Shown: one piece after another, positions 16,834-25,623 of the stretch
Numbering within the stretch: the first letter of the stretch is position 1
Layout of the letters: each line of letters begins with the position of its first letter
Origin: Nitrosomonas sp.
GTDB taxonomy: Bacteria > Pseudomonadota > Gammaproteobacteria > Burkholderiales > Nitrosomonadaceae
Length of the DNA stretch: 64,000 nucleotides
Assembly (NCBI GenBank): GCA_019745325.1
Contig: JAIETK010000014.1
Span: 1-64,000, forward strand
Direction: 5' to 3'
Made by a program: the position numbers and the translations under genes
The notes under the pieces: model-generated
What the model was told of the DNA's origin: nothing
What the model saw: only the letters and a program-made list of their open reading frames with translations
Database searches by the model: none

Positions 16834-16982
16834 AAGGAAGCGTTGATTAATTCAACGAACGTGATGAAGGGCGAGGCGCACGGAACGCAACAACCGAGAC
16901 ATATCAATCTGATAGGCAAGGGAGTGAGTACCGCGCAACGAAGCAATTCGCTCGTGCAGTCAATTAATCGGCGCTTCCTTAA
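16834..16982. repeat. Dispersed ~145-bp repeat, copy B
   Basis: Bounded by terminal inverted repeats AAGGAAGCGTTGATTAATT and, on the other strand, AAGGAAGCGCCGATTAATT. It lies in tandem with copy A and matches a third copy at 60416-60561 in order and length. It has the structure of a MITE: short, ends inverted, no coding capacity. The parent element is not in the window. Nothing recognisable lies in the remaining 100 bp to bfr. Confidence 0.78.
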
Positions 16983-17082
16983 CAATTTGATCAAACGGAA
17001 TGCATAAGCGGCTTGGAGTCACCGGAAATGACGCAAGCCGCTTACATGGGTATTGCTGGTTACATCGATACTTCACATGCGA

Positions 17083-17550
17083 TCACATTTGCGATTGCAA
17101 ATAATTTTGCAGCCCGACCCTGTTGATCAGTCCCAACTGTTGTTCCAGCCAATGCGCGTGATCTTCCTCGGTTTCCGCGAGCATGCCTTCGAGAATCTCG
17201 CGCGATTGATAATCGCGTTCCTGCTCGCAAATCGCGATGGCGTCGCGTAACGCGTCGATCACCGAGCGTTCCAGCGCCAAGTCGTTTTGCAGCATTTCCG
17301 GCACATCCCGGCCAATCCGCAATGGGCTGCGGTTGCCGATCACCGGCACGCCTTCGAGCAACAAAATCCGCTTGATCAATTGATCGGCATGCTGCTTTTC
17401 ATCGTCCATTTCGTGATTGATACGTTCGTACAGTTTGCTGAATCCCCAATCTTCGTACATTCGCGAATGGGCGAAATATTGGTCCATGGCGGTCAGCTCC
17501 TCTGCCAGTAGTTTGTTCAGCAAGTCGATAATTTTTGGATTGCCTTTCAT
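17083..17550 (-). CDS. bfr: Bacterioferritin-family iron storage protein
   Basis: 155-residue four-helix ferritin. It oxidises and stores iron in 24-mers. Ferroxidase ligands are present: Glu18, Glu51, His54, Glu94 and the late Glu/His pair in ETEEDH. The C-terminal GLQNYLQSQM is typical of bacterioferritin. In an ungapped alignment with E. coli Bfr the haem-ligand Met52 is Lys here, so this subunit may not bind haem by itself. It has one extra residue around 120-128 relative to E. coli. A strong upstream GAGAGGGAT fits a ribosome site. No Bfd gene adjoins. Confidence 0.93.
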   Translation of the reverse strand: MKGNPKIIDLLNKLLAEELTAMDQYFAHSRMYEDWGFSKLYERINHEMDDEKQHADQLIKRILLLEGVPVIGNRSPLRIGRDVPEMLQNDLALERSVIDALRDAIAICEQERDYQSREILEGMLAETEEDHAHWLEQQLGLINRVGLQNYLQSQM

Positions 17551-17738
17551 AATCGTATCCCTCTCATTCTATTGAGTAACTGCTAACACCTGCGGATTGT
17601 TCAAACGGGCAGGCGCCAGCGACGTTTCATGCAAACACCCGGCATTATACGAGTCAAAAATTAAAAAAACAACAATAAATTATTGATTACAAACGATAAT
17701 AATTCTTGATACCGTTTTCATTATTACTTTGATCCGAA

Positions 17739-18962
17739 TTAACGATTAAAACCTCCCAGCACCTCCAGCAAATATTTCAAATCTTTTTCCGTATGCTCGG
17801 CGGAAACTTGCAAACGGATTTCCTGATCGCCTTGCGGCACGACCGGATAGTTCAAACCGGTTGCGAGAATATTATGATCGAGCAGATGCGCAACCAATGC
17901 CGCGGTTTGCGCGGTATCGCGAATGAAGATAGGCACGATCGGATGCTCGCCGTCGAGTGTTTCAAAACCGAGCTGTTGCAGACCGGTTCGCAATTTGCGG
18001 CTGAAATGGCGTAGCTGCTCGAGCAAACGCAAGCCTTCCGGGCTTTCCAATACATCCAATGCCGCTAATGCCGCAGCAGCTTCGGCGGGTGTGATCGGAT
18101 TCGAGTAAATATACAACGGCGCGGTTTCGCGTAAATAGGCGATTGTGGTTGCGCTGGCTACGACGTAACCGCCGTTGACGCCGAATGCCTTGCCGAGTGT
18201 GCCGATCAGCACATCCGCCCGCGTGCCGGTCACTTCTTCGGTGCCGCGCCCGGTGGCGCCGAATGCGCCGATGCCGTGCGAATCGTCGACGATGGTGACG
18301 ATCCCTTCCGGATAATCGCCTTGGTGTTGTTCGCAGCAAGCATCGAGCTCGGCCAGCGGCGCATGATCGCCGCGCATGCTGAAAATCCCGTCGGTGACGA
18401 CGCAAACCCGTTGATAGCGATCGCGGTTGGTGCTCAGAATCGTTTCCAGTTCGCCGATCGTGCTGTGTTTATAAATTGCCTTACCGGCTGAATGCGCCAG
18501 CCGGATCGCGTTGATGATGCAATTATGGTTAAGCGCATCGCTGACCACCAAAGTCTGTTCGGAAATCAATTGCGGCAGCACGCCGACCATCGTGGCGTAG
18601 GCGGCGCTGAACAGCATCGCCGCTTCACGGCCATGAAACGCCGCCAGCCGCCGCTCCAGCTCGATGTGCGGCGCATACGTGCCGCTGATAAAGCGTACCG
18701 CGCCGGGACCGGCGCCAAATTCCTCGGCTGCCCGCGTTTCCGCTTCGATCACCGCCGGATGCCGTGCCAGCCCCAGATAAGAATTCGAATTCATGCGCAG
18801 AAAAGCGCGATCCTCATAACCGTGCAACCGGTAACGTGGCCCGAAGCCATCGGACGGCGGCAGCACACCGGTGACGATTTTTTCGTCGCTCTTGCGCACG
18901 CCTTGCTGTTGCAATTGATTGAGTTTTGCCTGGAACAACGGTTCGATTTTTGCAAGCGTCAT
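17739..18962 (-). CDS. kbl: 2-amino-3-ketobutyrate CoA ligase (glycine C-acetyltransferase)
   Basis: 407-residue alpha-oxoamine synthase family PLP enzyme. It cleaves 2-amino-3-ketobutyrate with CoA to glycine and acetyl-CoA. Motifs: NSYLGLARHP, FGAGPGAVRFISGTY (near 82-96), DDSHGIGAFG (226-235) and the PLP-lysine site GTLGKAFGVNGGY with Lys258. A GGAGGG ribosome site precedes the ATG. It lies 12 bp downstream of the SDR-type threonine dehydrogenase gene, which would supply its substrate; that pairing favours Kbl over BioF or HemA. Confidence 0.9.
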   Translation of the reverse strand: MTLAKIEPLFQAKLNQLQQQGVRKSDEKIVTGVLPPSDGFGPRYRLHGYEDRAFLRMNSNSYLGLARHPAVIEAETRAAEEFGAGPGAVRFISGTYAPHIELERRLAAFHGREAAMLFSAAYATMVGVLPQLISEQTLVVSDALNHNCIINAIRLAHSAGKAIYKHSTIGELETILSTNRDRYQRVCVVTDGIFSMRGDHAPLAELDACCEQHQGDYPEGIVTIVDDSHGIGAFGATGRGTEEVTGTRADVLIGTLGKAFGVNGGYVVASATTIAYLRETAPLYIYSNPITPAEAAAALAALDVLESPEGLRLLEQLRHFSRKLRTGLQQLGFETLDGEHPIVPIFIRDTAQTAALVAHLLDHNILATGLNYPVVPQGDQEIRLQVSAEHTEKDLKYLLEVLGGFNR

Positions 18963-18974
18963 GACACCCTCCGG

Positions 18975-19931
18975 TTATTCGTTGCGTAGTTTCGCCGTGA
19001 TATGCCGCAGCATATCACCCACCATCGCTGATAAATCGTAGCGCGGCTGCCAACCCCATTCAGCACGGGCGGCACTATCGTCCATATGGCGCGGCCAGGA
19101 ATCGGCAATTGCTTGGCGTAGCGGATCGATGGCGTAAGCGATGGTGAAATCCGGTAAATGCTGCTGAATCGCTGCCGCCAATTGCGACGGGGTAAAGCTC
19201 ATCGCGGTGGCATTGAAGCCGTTGCGGTGCATCAACCGGCTGGCATCGGCCTGCATCAACTGCATCGCCGCGGCAATCGCATCCGGCATGTACATCATAT
19301 CGAGCTGCGTATCCGCGCGCAAAAAGCAATCGTAATGCCGTTGCCGCACCGCTGCGTAAAAAATATCGACGGCGTAATCGGTAGTGCCACCGCCCGGCAA
19401 CACCTGGTTTGAAATCAATCCGGGATAACGCACGCCGCGTGCATCGACGCCATAGCGGCGGTAATAGTAGTCGCACAGCAACTCACCCGTGACTTTGGTA
19501 ATGCCATAGATCGTCGACGGGCGTTGCACGGTATCTTGCGGCGTATTGAACGGCGGCGTACCAGGGCCGAATGCGGCAATCGAACTCGGAAAAAACACTT
19601 GGCAGCCATGCTGGCGCGCGCATTCGAGCACGTTCAGCAAACCGTTCATGTTGATATCCCAGGCTTGCAGCGGCTGTTCCTCCGCCACGGCGGAAAGCAG
19701 CGCAGCCAAGTGATAAATCACCGTGATACCGTGTGCTGTCACCACCGCATTAAGCGCCGCCGCATCGCGTACATCGAGGCTGCAATACGGCCCGGTTTGG
19801 GCCAAACCGCCGGGCGGCTCGCGGCGATGCCCTGCAGCGATCACATTATCCGCTCCGTAATGCTCGCGCAGCGCCAGCGTCAACTCGGCGCCAATCTGAC
19901 CGGTCGCGCCGGTCACCAGAATTTTAGCCAT
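18975..19931 (-). CDS. SDR-type L-threonine 3-dehydrogenase
   Basis: 318 residues from the ATG at 19931, which is preceded by a near-perfect AAGGAGGTGA; the GTG two codons upstream lies inside that ribosome site. An extended SDR with ILVTGATGQIG at the N-terminus, YGITKVTGELL with the catalytic Tyr and Lys, and PGLISNQVLPGGGTTDYA, a signature of the epimerase-like threonine dehydrogenases rather than the zinc Tdh. It converts L-threonine to 2-amino-3-ketobutyrate with NAD+, feeding kbl 12 bp downstream. Together they form a threonine-to-glycine operon. Confidence 0.88.
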   Translation of the reverse strand: MAKILVTGATGQIGAELTLALREHYGADNVIAAGHRREPPGGLAQTGPYCSLDVRDAAALNAVVTAHGITVIYHLAALLSAVAEEQPLQAWDINMNGLLNVLECARQHGCQVFFPSSIAAFGPGTPPFNTPQDTVQRPSTIYGITKVTGELLCDYYYRRYGVDARGVRYPGLISNQVLPGGGTTDYAVDIFYAAVRQRHYDCFLRADTQLDMMYMPDAIAAAMQLMQADASRLMHRNGFNATAMSFTPSQLAAAIQQHLPDFTIAYAIDPLRQAIADSWPRHMDDSAARAEWGWQPRYDLSAMVGDMLRHITAKLRNE

Positions 19932-20141
19932 CGTCACCTCCTTAACCTAACATCATACCGGCTTATGCCATGGATCGAGCGGTAGATTGACGGTACGGCG
20001 ATACTGGAAATTCAAACAACGGGCTTGAGTTATTGCGCAATTACGAATGCTTGATCCGTTTTTGGCAGCAACAACCACCGGCCTTAGCCGATGATTGTCG
20101 AATCTGGTTGAATGGAATCGCGCTGCGATTCCGGTGGGAAT

Positions 20142-20843
20142 TTAGCGGCGAGCGTTAACCCGGCTGAGCTTTCTGCGGAATCCGAATAGCGCGATCAAAC
20201 CCGCGCCAAGCAAAAACACCATATTAGGCTCAGGAATCGGTGCTGCTACAAATTCCAGATTGTCGATCGAATAAAAGCCGAAATTGGAGTCGGTATAGTT
20301 AAATGCGACATAGCGGATGCCGTCCATTGCGATGGAAGCCGGTGTCTGATCATAAATACCCGGTAAATTCGTGGTGCTGTAAACCTGACCGATCTGGTTT
20401 CCCGCCGCATCATAAGCCGTTAACGTCACCGATTCGTCATCCGTGCCCAAATTAGTGCCGTTATCGACCCCCACCAGCGATACGCTATTCACGTCAAATG
20501 CAAAGCTGATCAAGATGCCGCCATCCCCATACTCGGTTACTCCGGTATAGGGCATGCTGACCGCAACTTGTGGCGGAGATGCTGCGGAAGCAAAGCCTTC
20601 CGTCCAGGTCGACGCGCCGCCACGAATCGTTGGTAATGTCGCTGGCGCCGGAAAAGCGCCGGAAAGCGGGAAAGGATTGTCGATGGCGTTCAAGGTCACA
20701 CCCAATGCCGCATAGCGGTTGGTGATCTCAATCCTGGAGCCGGATACATCGTCAAAATCGATTAAAACAGGCGCCGCTTGGGTAGCAGACGAAAACGCCA
20801 CGAGCGACAAGCAAAATGTGGTTGTTAAAAGAGATTTTTTCAT
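20142..20843 (-). CDS. PEP-CTERM exported protein
   Basis: 233 residues from the ATG at 20843, chosen for its AAGGAG ribosome site and the signal peptide MKKSLLTTTFCLSLVAFSS that follows; the frame is open 54 codons further upstream without support. The mature part is a beta-rich domain with many aromatic, Gly and Asp residues (SFAFDVNSVSLVGVDNG, ESVTLTAYDAAGN). It ends in a PEP-CTERM anchor: IPEPNMVFLLGAGLIALFGF then RRKLSR. Such proteins are processed by the exosortase/EpsH system and go to the exopolysaccharide matrix. The exosortase is not in this window. Confidence 0.9.
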   Translation of the reverse strand: MKKSLLTTTFCLSLVAFSSATQAAPVLIDFDDVSGSRIEITNRYAALGVTLNAIDNPFPLSGAFPAPATLPTIRGGASTWTEGFASAASPPQVAVSMPYTGVTEYGDGGILISFAFDVNSVSLVGVDNGTNLGTDDESVTLTAYDAAGNQIGQVYSTTNLPGIYDQTPASIAMDGIRYVAFNYTDSNFGFYSIDNLEFVAAPIPEPNMVFLLGAGLIALFGFRRKLSRVNARR

Positions 20844-21087
20844 TTGAGACTCCTTCTGAACTGAAGTAAAGAAAGCTTTCGTAGGCTTCTCGTAACCCGG
20901 CTGATCAGATAAATCATCTGCCCAGCCATTTAAAAGTCCTTTGAAGAATGTAATATCCATGAGGATATTGAAAAGAATCTTAATCGACGCCACTGGCCAG
21001 CCCAATAGAACAACACTCCTAGTTTACTAGGACATTTGTCCTATTTTTACTGACCGGAGCATCAAATCTGCTGGCCACCAAAAAAAC

Positions 21088-21810
21088 TCAGCGGCAATAT
21101 TCGGCCGTCGTCACGTCACGCTTGATTTGATAGGGCGATCCCGGCCGCAGGATATACTCGCTGGCGCCGACGCGACTGTGCGGATGGCCCCAATCGTAGG
21201 TATACCCCAGCCCGGTCCACGGCACACCGGGGCGGGAGCGGAAATCGTTGAAATAAAGATTTTTGTAGAAAGCCGGATAATTAACGATGTTTCGCACCTG
21301 CGGTACTTCATTCTCGGCAAATTTCAATTCACAACGACTGTCGTGAATCTCCGGATCGACACAAGGGCGGAACAGATCCGCCGGATCGACCCATAGCTCG
21401 ATAAATACATCATAGTTCCAATCGGGTTTAAGCCCCAGATACTGCTTCAAGCGTAAATCGAGATCGCCTTGCGGGTTTTGCCGGACGTAATCCCGGCAAA
21501 ATGCCTGCACCTGTGGCACCGCCGTCACCCAAGTTACATACTGTTCTTCCAGCGAAGTCTGAGCTCGTTCTTCGTAATTTTCTTCAAACGACTTCCGGCT
21601 TTTCCACGTCACCACCAACACCTTGCCATCCTGCCATCGCAAGACTTGATTCTCTGAGTTGATAGCAAATAACCTATCGCTGATCTCGCTCGATTCGGCG
21701 ACTGCTGCGTCGTCGACGGCGCGGTTGTAGGCGGTGGTGGGGTCTTGTTGGAGTGTTGCGCAACCGGATAGGAAAGCAACAGCGATGAGCAACTGATAGA
21801 GTTTTAACAT
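21088..21810 (-). CDS. Hypothetical lipoprotein
   Basis: 240 residues from the ATG at 21810. The signal peptide MLKLYQLLIAVAFLSGC ends in the lipobox LSGC. The mature protein has no recognised domain; it is rich in Trp, Tyr and Arg (RWQDGKVLVVTWKSR, PDWNYDVFIELWVDP, WTGLGYTYDWGHP), which suggests a soluble globular periplasmic protein. It shares strand with the SEFIR-NACHT gene 100 bp upstream; whether they are cotranscribed cannot be told. Confidence 0.7.
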   Translation of the reverse strand: MLKLYQLLIAVAFLSGCATLQQDPTTAYNRAVDDAAVAESSEISDRLFAINSENQVLRWQDGKVLVVTWKSRKSFEENYEERAQTSLEEQYVTWVTAVPQVQAFCRDYVRQNPQGDLDLRLKQYLGLKPDWNYDVFIELWVDPADLFRPCVDPEIHDSRCELKFAENEVPQVRNIVNYPAFYKNLYFNDFRSRPGVPWTGLGYTYDWGHPHSRVGASEYILRPGSPYQIKRDVTTAEYCR

Positions 21811-21912
21811 ATGAGATACCTCAACAAACATTTAACATCGTTTACTTGATGTCACTTGCTGCTTCGCCACAAGTGCCGCAAAAAAAAAACCGTTCAGCGT
21901 GACCGCAAACCG

Positions 21913-24792
21913 CTAGCCGATGGGGGACTCGCACAGCACCCGGAAACCGAGATCGAGGCTGCGAGCGTCCGGAAGGTCGTAGTCGCGCGCCGACGAGCGC
22001 GCGAGGTCCGAAAGATTGAGACAGGAACCACCGCGCACCACGCGGGCCTTATCGCCGGATAGCGGGCAATTTTCCGGCGCCGAATATTCGTTCAAACACC
22101 ATTCCCACACATTGCCCACCAGATCCATGACGCCTTCCGGCGATCCGCCCTGCGGATAGATACCCGCTGCGGAGGTTCTGCCGATTGAACCAGCGCAATT
22201 GACAAAATCTTGCCGGAACTCATTTCCCCACGGATATTGCAATCCTTCGGCGCCGCGCGCGGCACGTTCCCATTGCTGTTCGGTCGGCAGTGTCACCATA
22301 AAACCGAGCTGTGCGCTCAACCAGCGGTAGAAGGCGATTGATTCAAACCAACTAACGCTTTCCCGCGGTGCATTGGGTTCGTCCCATGCGGGAGCAATCG
22401 GTGCATCGAAACGATGCGCCAAACCTTGCCACCAAACCTCGTTCTGATAACCACCGGCATCGATGAAAGCCTGGAATTGCGCGTTGGTTACCGGATAGCG
22501 GGCGATATGAAACGTGGAGAGCGGTGGATGCGGATCGTCCTGATAAATGAATGCGCCGGATGGAATTTTGACCCAATCGATATCGGGCAAGCCGTCGGCA
22601 CGCAAACCGATGCCTTTACGCTTGTCCAGACCGAAATAGCCCAATGCACGCCCGATGGCGGCACGCGCCCACGGCTTAGGTTCGCGCGTGACATCGGTCA
22701 TGCGGGGCAACCATTCATCGGCGATCCCAGACAATACATCATGCGGCAAATCGATTTGCCCCAGATGTTGCCAGACTGCACATGCGACTTCCGGGTTGGC
22801 TTGCGCCAGCCACGTAATCAGGCGGGTTTGCGCTTCGCTGTCGTCGCCGCACGATTCGGCGGCGATTTCCGCCACCACTTCCCAGCCGCTGCGCTCCCAC
22901 CAATTGGCCTGCGGCCAGAATGCGCGCGCCGGTTGATTACCGGTGCGGCTGGCGTCGAGCAGCAAACGGCTGGCGAGGTATTCTTGCAACAGTTGGTGGC
23001 TGAAGCGGATCGCATCGTTTTCCACTTGCAGCACGTTGGCGTCGATGGAAAAATCGAGCAGCGCCTGCGTCAATTCCATCGGGCATTGATCGCGTGGCAG
23101 TGATGTTTGCGCGCCATCGTCCGAACTGTTCGCGCGTTGCATTGCGGCGGCAAGCGCCGTCAATGCAGCTTGCCAATCTTGTTGCACCGGGATATTGCCA
23201 TCGAAGCGTTTCTCTCGTGCTTGTTTTTCTCGCCGGTACAAGTTGTTCAAAAATCCCTGGAACAATTGCGCACGGTTGCGCGGCACTTGCGGAAGCGCGG
23301 TAATGATGAACAGCAAATATGGATTCGCCGCTAGCCGGAGCAAATTGCGCGGATTGAAACGGGTTTCACGCCATAGATTATCCTGCTGCAATGAAGTATA
23401 TGCGCTAATTTTTGGATTTTCTCCAGGCACCTTTTCGGCGCTCCAGAAAAAATCCAAGTCCGCTCCGGCTTGCCGCCATACTTCCCAAACCTCCCGGATA
23501 TTCGACCCGCCCGCCAATTGCCAGAAGCGCTCTTCCGCCCAAACCCCCGCGTCGATACCGTCATTTTGCAACATATAGGTGCGTTGCAGAAAAGTCATGA
23601 TTTGCGACGGTTTCAGCGGTTGCAGCAGCAGCGTGTCGAACGGCAAGCGGCAATCGCCGGTGAAATCCTTTTCGCGGCAACTGACAATGACGCTGACAAA
23701 GCGTTCGTCGCGCGCCAGCGTTTCAATTTGTCCGATTTTGGCGGCGCGCTGGCCGGGCGGAATCTCATTAAGACCGTCGAGCATCAACACTGCCCGGCGC
23801 TGATCGCGCAACGCGGTGAAATGGCAGCCAAGCGGCCCCAGTTGTGCGTTGATGAATCCGGCTAACGGCATGTCGTCTTGCGTCCAGAAACCCAACGGCA
23901 ACAACAGCGGAACCGGCGCATCGGCATCTTGCAACGCCTGCTGCGCGTATTCCACGGCAATGCGCTGCAACGAAAACGATTTACCGGCGCCGGGCTCGCC
24001 CAGCACCGCCAAGCGCCGCACCGGCTTGTTTCTCAATGCGCGGTAGGCTTCCAGTGCATCGCTGTAAGGTGTTTCTTGCGCTGTTTCGTGCGTGGTTGGC
24101 TCCAAATTGAAATCCCGCAAGATGACATCGGTATCCATGGCGGTCGCCATCGCCCGTTCCAGCGACATCGAGCGCCGCTCAGTGGCTTCCAGCGCGACAT
24201 AGCGCTGTGCATGCTTGGCGTAATGATTGTGAATTAATTCGTTGAGATAAACTGTGATCTCCGGCGATTGCGCATCGAATGTCAGCGGCTGACCGATCGC
24301 GCGCGGTTTGATTTTTAACGCGCCGATAGCGCCCGGTTCCACGCCGCTTTGATTCAATAGCGCATCATAAAGCGCTTGGTAACTGGCTTCATTATTCAAT
24401 ACATAATAAGTTTGCGGCCGCAGTGGCTCCGGAATATGCAGCTCATCGGTTGGATCGAACAGCACCGGAATGAATTTGCTGGAAACCTGACGCGTGTCAT
24501 AGAGCTCTTGCGTAATCACCGCGCCTTCCCAATCCACGCCCTTGCCTTTGCCGGGTTGTTCATGACCGCGAAAGCGGCGGTAGTAGCTTTCGGTGCACAC
24601 GCACAACACTTGCGCTGCCGCATCCAATGCATTCAGCATCCAGCGCGGCCAGCCCTCCGGTGGTGATCCTCGCCCGACATAGCGGTCAAGAATCGTTTCA
24701 ATGCCATCGGCGCGCAAGCGCTCGGATAAACCGAGCACCCGCTCGCGATGTTCTTCGGAATCGTGGCTGTAACTGATGAATACTTTAGTCAT
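21913..24792 (-). CDS. SEFIR-NACHT-FGE-like NLR-type protein
   Basis: 959-residue multidomain protein. Residues 1-150: SEFIR (TIR-like) domain, KVFISYSHDSEEHRERV, LSERLRADGIETILDRY and VLCVCTESYYRR. Residues 255-500: NACHT STAND NTPase with Walker A GEPGAGKS (265-272) and Walker B VLMLDGLNEIP (335-345), then the RFSHQLLQEYLASRLL motif (596-611) common after NACHT. Residues 600-730: helical linker. Residues 735-955: formylglycine-generating-enzyme/C-type-lectin-like domain with IPSGAFIYQDD, YPVTNAQFQAF, LPTEQQWERAARG, DLVGNVWEWCL, VVRGGS and LGFRVL. This effector-switch-sensor order is that of bacterial NLR-like immune proteins. The FGE catalytic cysteines are not in place, so the domain is probably a sensor. 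The ATG at 24792 opens directly on the SEFIR domain. Antiphage function is inference. Confidence 0.9.
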   Translation of the reverse strand: MTKVFISYSHDSEEHRERVLGLSERLRADGIETILDRYVGRGSPPEGWPRWMLNALDAAAQVLCVCTESYYRRFRGHEQPGKGKGVDWEGAVITQELYDTRQVSSKFIPVLFDPTDELHIPEPLRPQTYYVLNNEASYQALYDALLNQSGVEPGAIGALKIKPRAIGQPLTFDAQSPEITVYLNELIHNHYAKHAQRYVALEATERRSMSLERAMATAMDTDVILRDFNLEPTTHETAQETPYSDALEAYRALRNKPVRRLAVLGEPGAGKSFSLQRIAVEYAQQALQDADAPVPLLLPLGFWTQDDMPLAGFINAQLGPLGCHFTALRDQRRAVLMLDGLNEIPPGQRAAKIGQIETLARDERFVSVIVSCREKDFTGDCRLPFDTLLLQPLKPSQIMTFLQRTYMLQNDGIDAGVWAEERFWQLAGGSNIREVWEVWRQAGADLDFFWSAEKVPGENPKISAYTSLQQDNLWRETRFNPRNLLRLAANPYLLFIITALPQVPRNRAQLFQGFLNNLYRREKQAREKRFDGNIPVQQDWQAALTALAAAMQRANSSDDGAQTSLPRDQCPMELTQALLDFSIDANVLQVENDAIRFSHQLLQEYLASRLLLDASRTGNQPARAFWPQANWWERSGWEVVAEIAAESCGDDSEAQTRLITWLAQANPEVACAVWQHLGQIDLPHDVLSGIADEWLPRMTDVTREPKPWARAAIGRALGYFGLDKRKGIGLRADGLPDIDWVKIPSGAFIYQDDPHPPLSTFHIARYPVTNAQFQAFIDAGGYQNEVWWQGLAHRFDAPIAPAWDEPNAPRESVSWFESIAFYRWLSAQLGFMVTLPTEQQWERAARGAEGLQYPWGNEFRQDFVNCAGSIGRTSAAGIYPQGGSPEGVMDLVGNVWEWCLNEYSAPENCPLSGDKARVVRGGSCLNLSDLARSSARDYDLPDARSLDLGFRVLCESPIG

Positions 24793-24928
24793 GGTGGGCG
24801 AATGTACTGAAAGCCCAATGGGTTGTCAAAGGTATGGATGAAGCGGCGCTTTCAAACATTGTCATTGATTTTATCGTTTGAATTTGCCATCATTGATTGC
24901 ACTTTTTAATTTTCAGCAAGAGAAAAAC

Positions 24929-25177
24929 ATGGCAAGCATCACGATCCGGGATCTGCCCGATAAAACCAAAGAACTGCTGCGCATGCGTGCGGCAAAAGCC
25001 GGTGTTTCACTGGAAGCTTATGTGCGCCATATCTTGCAGAAAGCATCGCTTGCCAACGAATTCACATCCACCGATATTGCGCAAATTGCAGAAAAATACT
25101 TCGGCTCGGAGCACGGGGTTACGCTTGATTTGCCTAAGCGCGGCACGAAACGTCAGGCTGTTGATTTCGACGCATGA
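24929..25177 (+). CDS. fitA: FitA/VapB-type antitoxin
   Basis: 82-residue ribbon-helix-helix antitoxin: MASITIRDLPDKTKELLR is the DNA-binding strand-helix, followed by RAAKAGVSLEAYVRHIL and a C-terminal toxin-binding tail. It should neutralise the PIN toxin and repress its own promoter. ATG at 24929 has AAGAG upstream. Its 3' end overlaps fitB by ATGA. A decayed second copy lies at 26623-26820. Confidence 0.88.
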   Translation: MASITIRDLPDKTKELLRMRAAKAGVSLEAYVRHILQKASLANEFTSTDIAQIAEKYFGSEHGVTLDLPKRGTKRQAVDFDA

Positions 25178-25623
25178 TCGTTCTGGATACCAACGTTATT
25201 TCCGAATTGATGCGCGAACAACCCGATGCGAATGTTAAGCAATGGATAAAAGCGCAAAAAACGATTCATCTTGCCATCACTGCAATCACCGTCGCAGAGA
25301 TTCAGCGAGGGCTGACACGTTTGCCGGAGGGTAAGCGGCGCACTCAATTAACTGTCAATTTTTCGGATTTCATTGCCGAAGCTTTCAGCGGTAGAATTTT
25401 TCCCTTCGACGAAGAAGCGGCCTATCGCTACGGCGAAATTGCCGCTACGTGCGAATCCGTTGGCATCAATACCGATGCCGTAGATCTGATGATTGCCGCC
25501 ATCGCCAGCAGCAGGCGAGCAGCTATTGCCACACGAAATGTCAAGGACTTCATCGGCTGTGGCGTTGCAATCATTAATCCTTGGGTAAATTCTTCCCCGC
25601 AGATTCCGCCTGACAAGCAATAG
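25174..25623 (+). CDS. fitB: FitB/VapC-type PIN-domain toxin
   Basis: 149-residue PIN ribonuclease toxin. Acidic active-site residues are in MIVLDTNVISELM (Asp5), TAITVAEIQRG (Glu) and NTDAVDLMIAAIA (Asp pair); the typical FitB stretch RLPEGKRR is present. It would cleave RNA when FitA is lost. The last 14 or so residues (after GVAIINP) are not family sequence: they are the antisense of a ParE-type toxin gene into which the pair seems to have landed, so the C-terminus is chimeric. Translationally coupled to fitA. Confidence 0.88.
   Translation: MIVLDTNVISELMREQPDANVKQWIKAQKTIHLAITAITVAEIQRGLTRLPEGKRRTQLTVNFSDFIAEAFSGRIFPFDEEAAYRYGEIAATCESVGINTDAVDLMIAAIASSRRAAIATRNVKDFIGCGVAIINPWVNSSPQIPPDKQ

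Noticed and set aside
16692-16982. CRISPR array
   Set aside because: The repeats are about 145 bp, tandem without spacers and diverged, with inverted ends; no cas genes occur in the window.
21913-24792. A diversity-generating retroelement acting on the FGE-like C-terminus
   Set aside because: No reverse transcriptase, template repeat or Avd-like gene is in the window, and the terminal region lacks the AAY-rich codons expected of a variable repeat.
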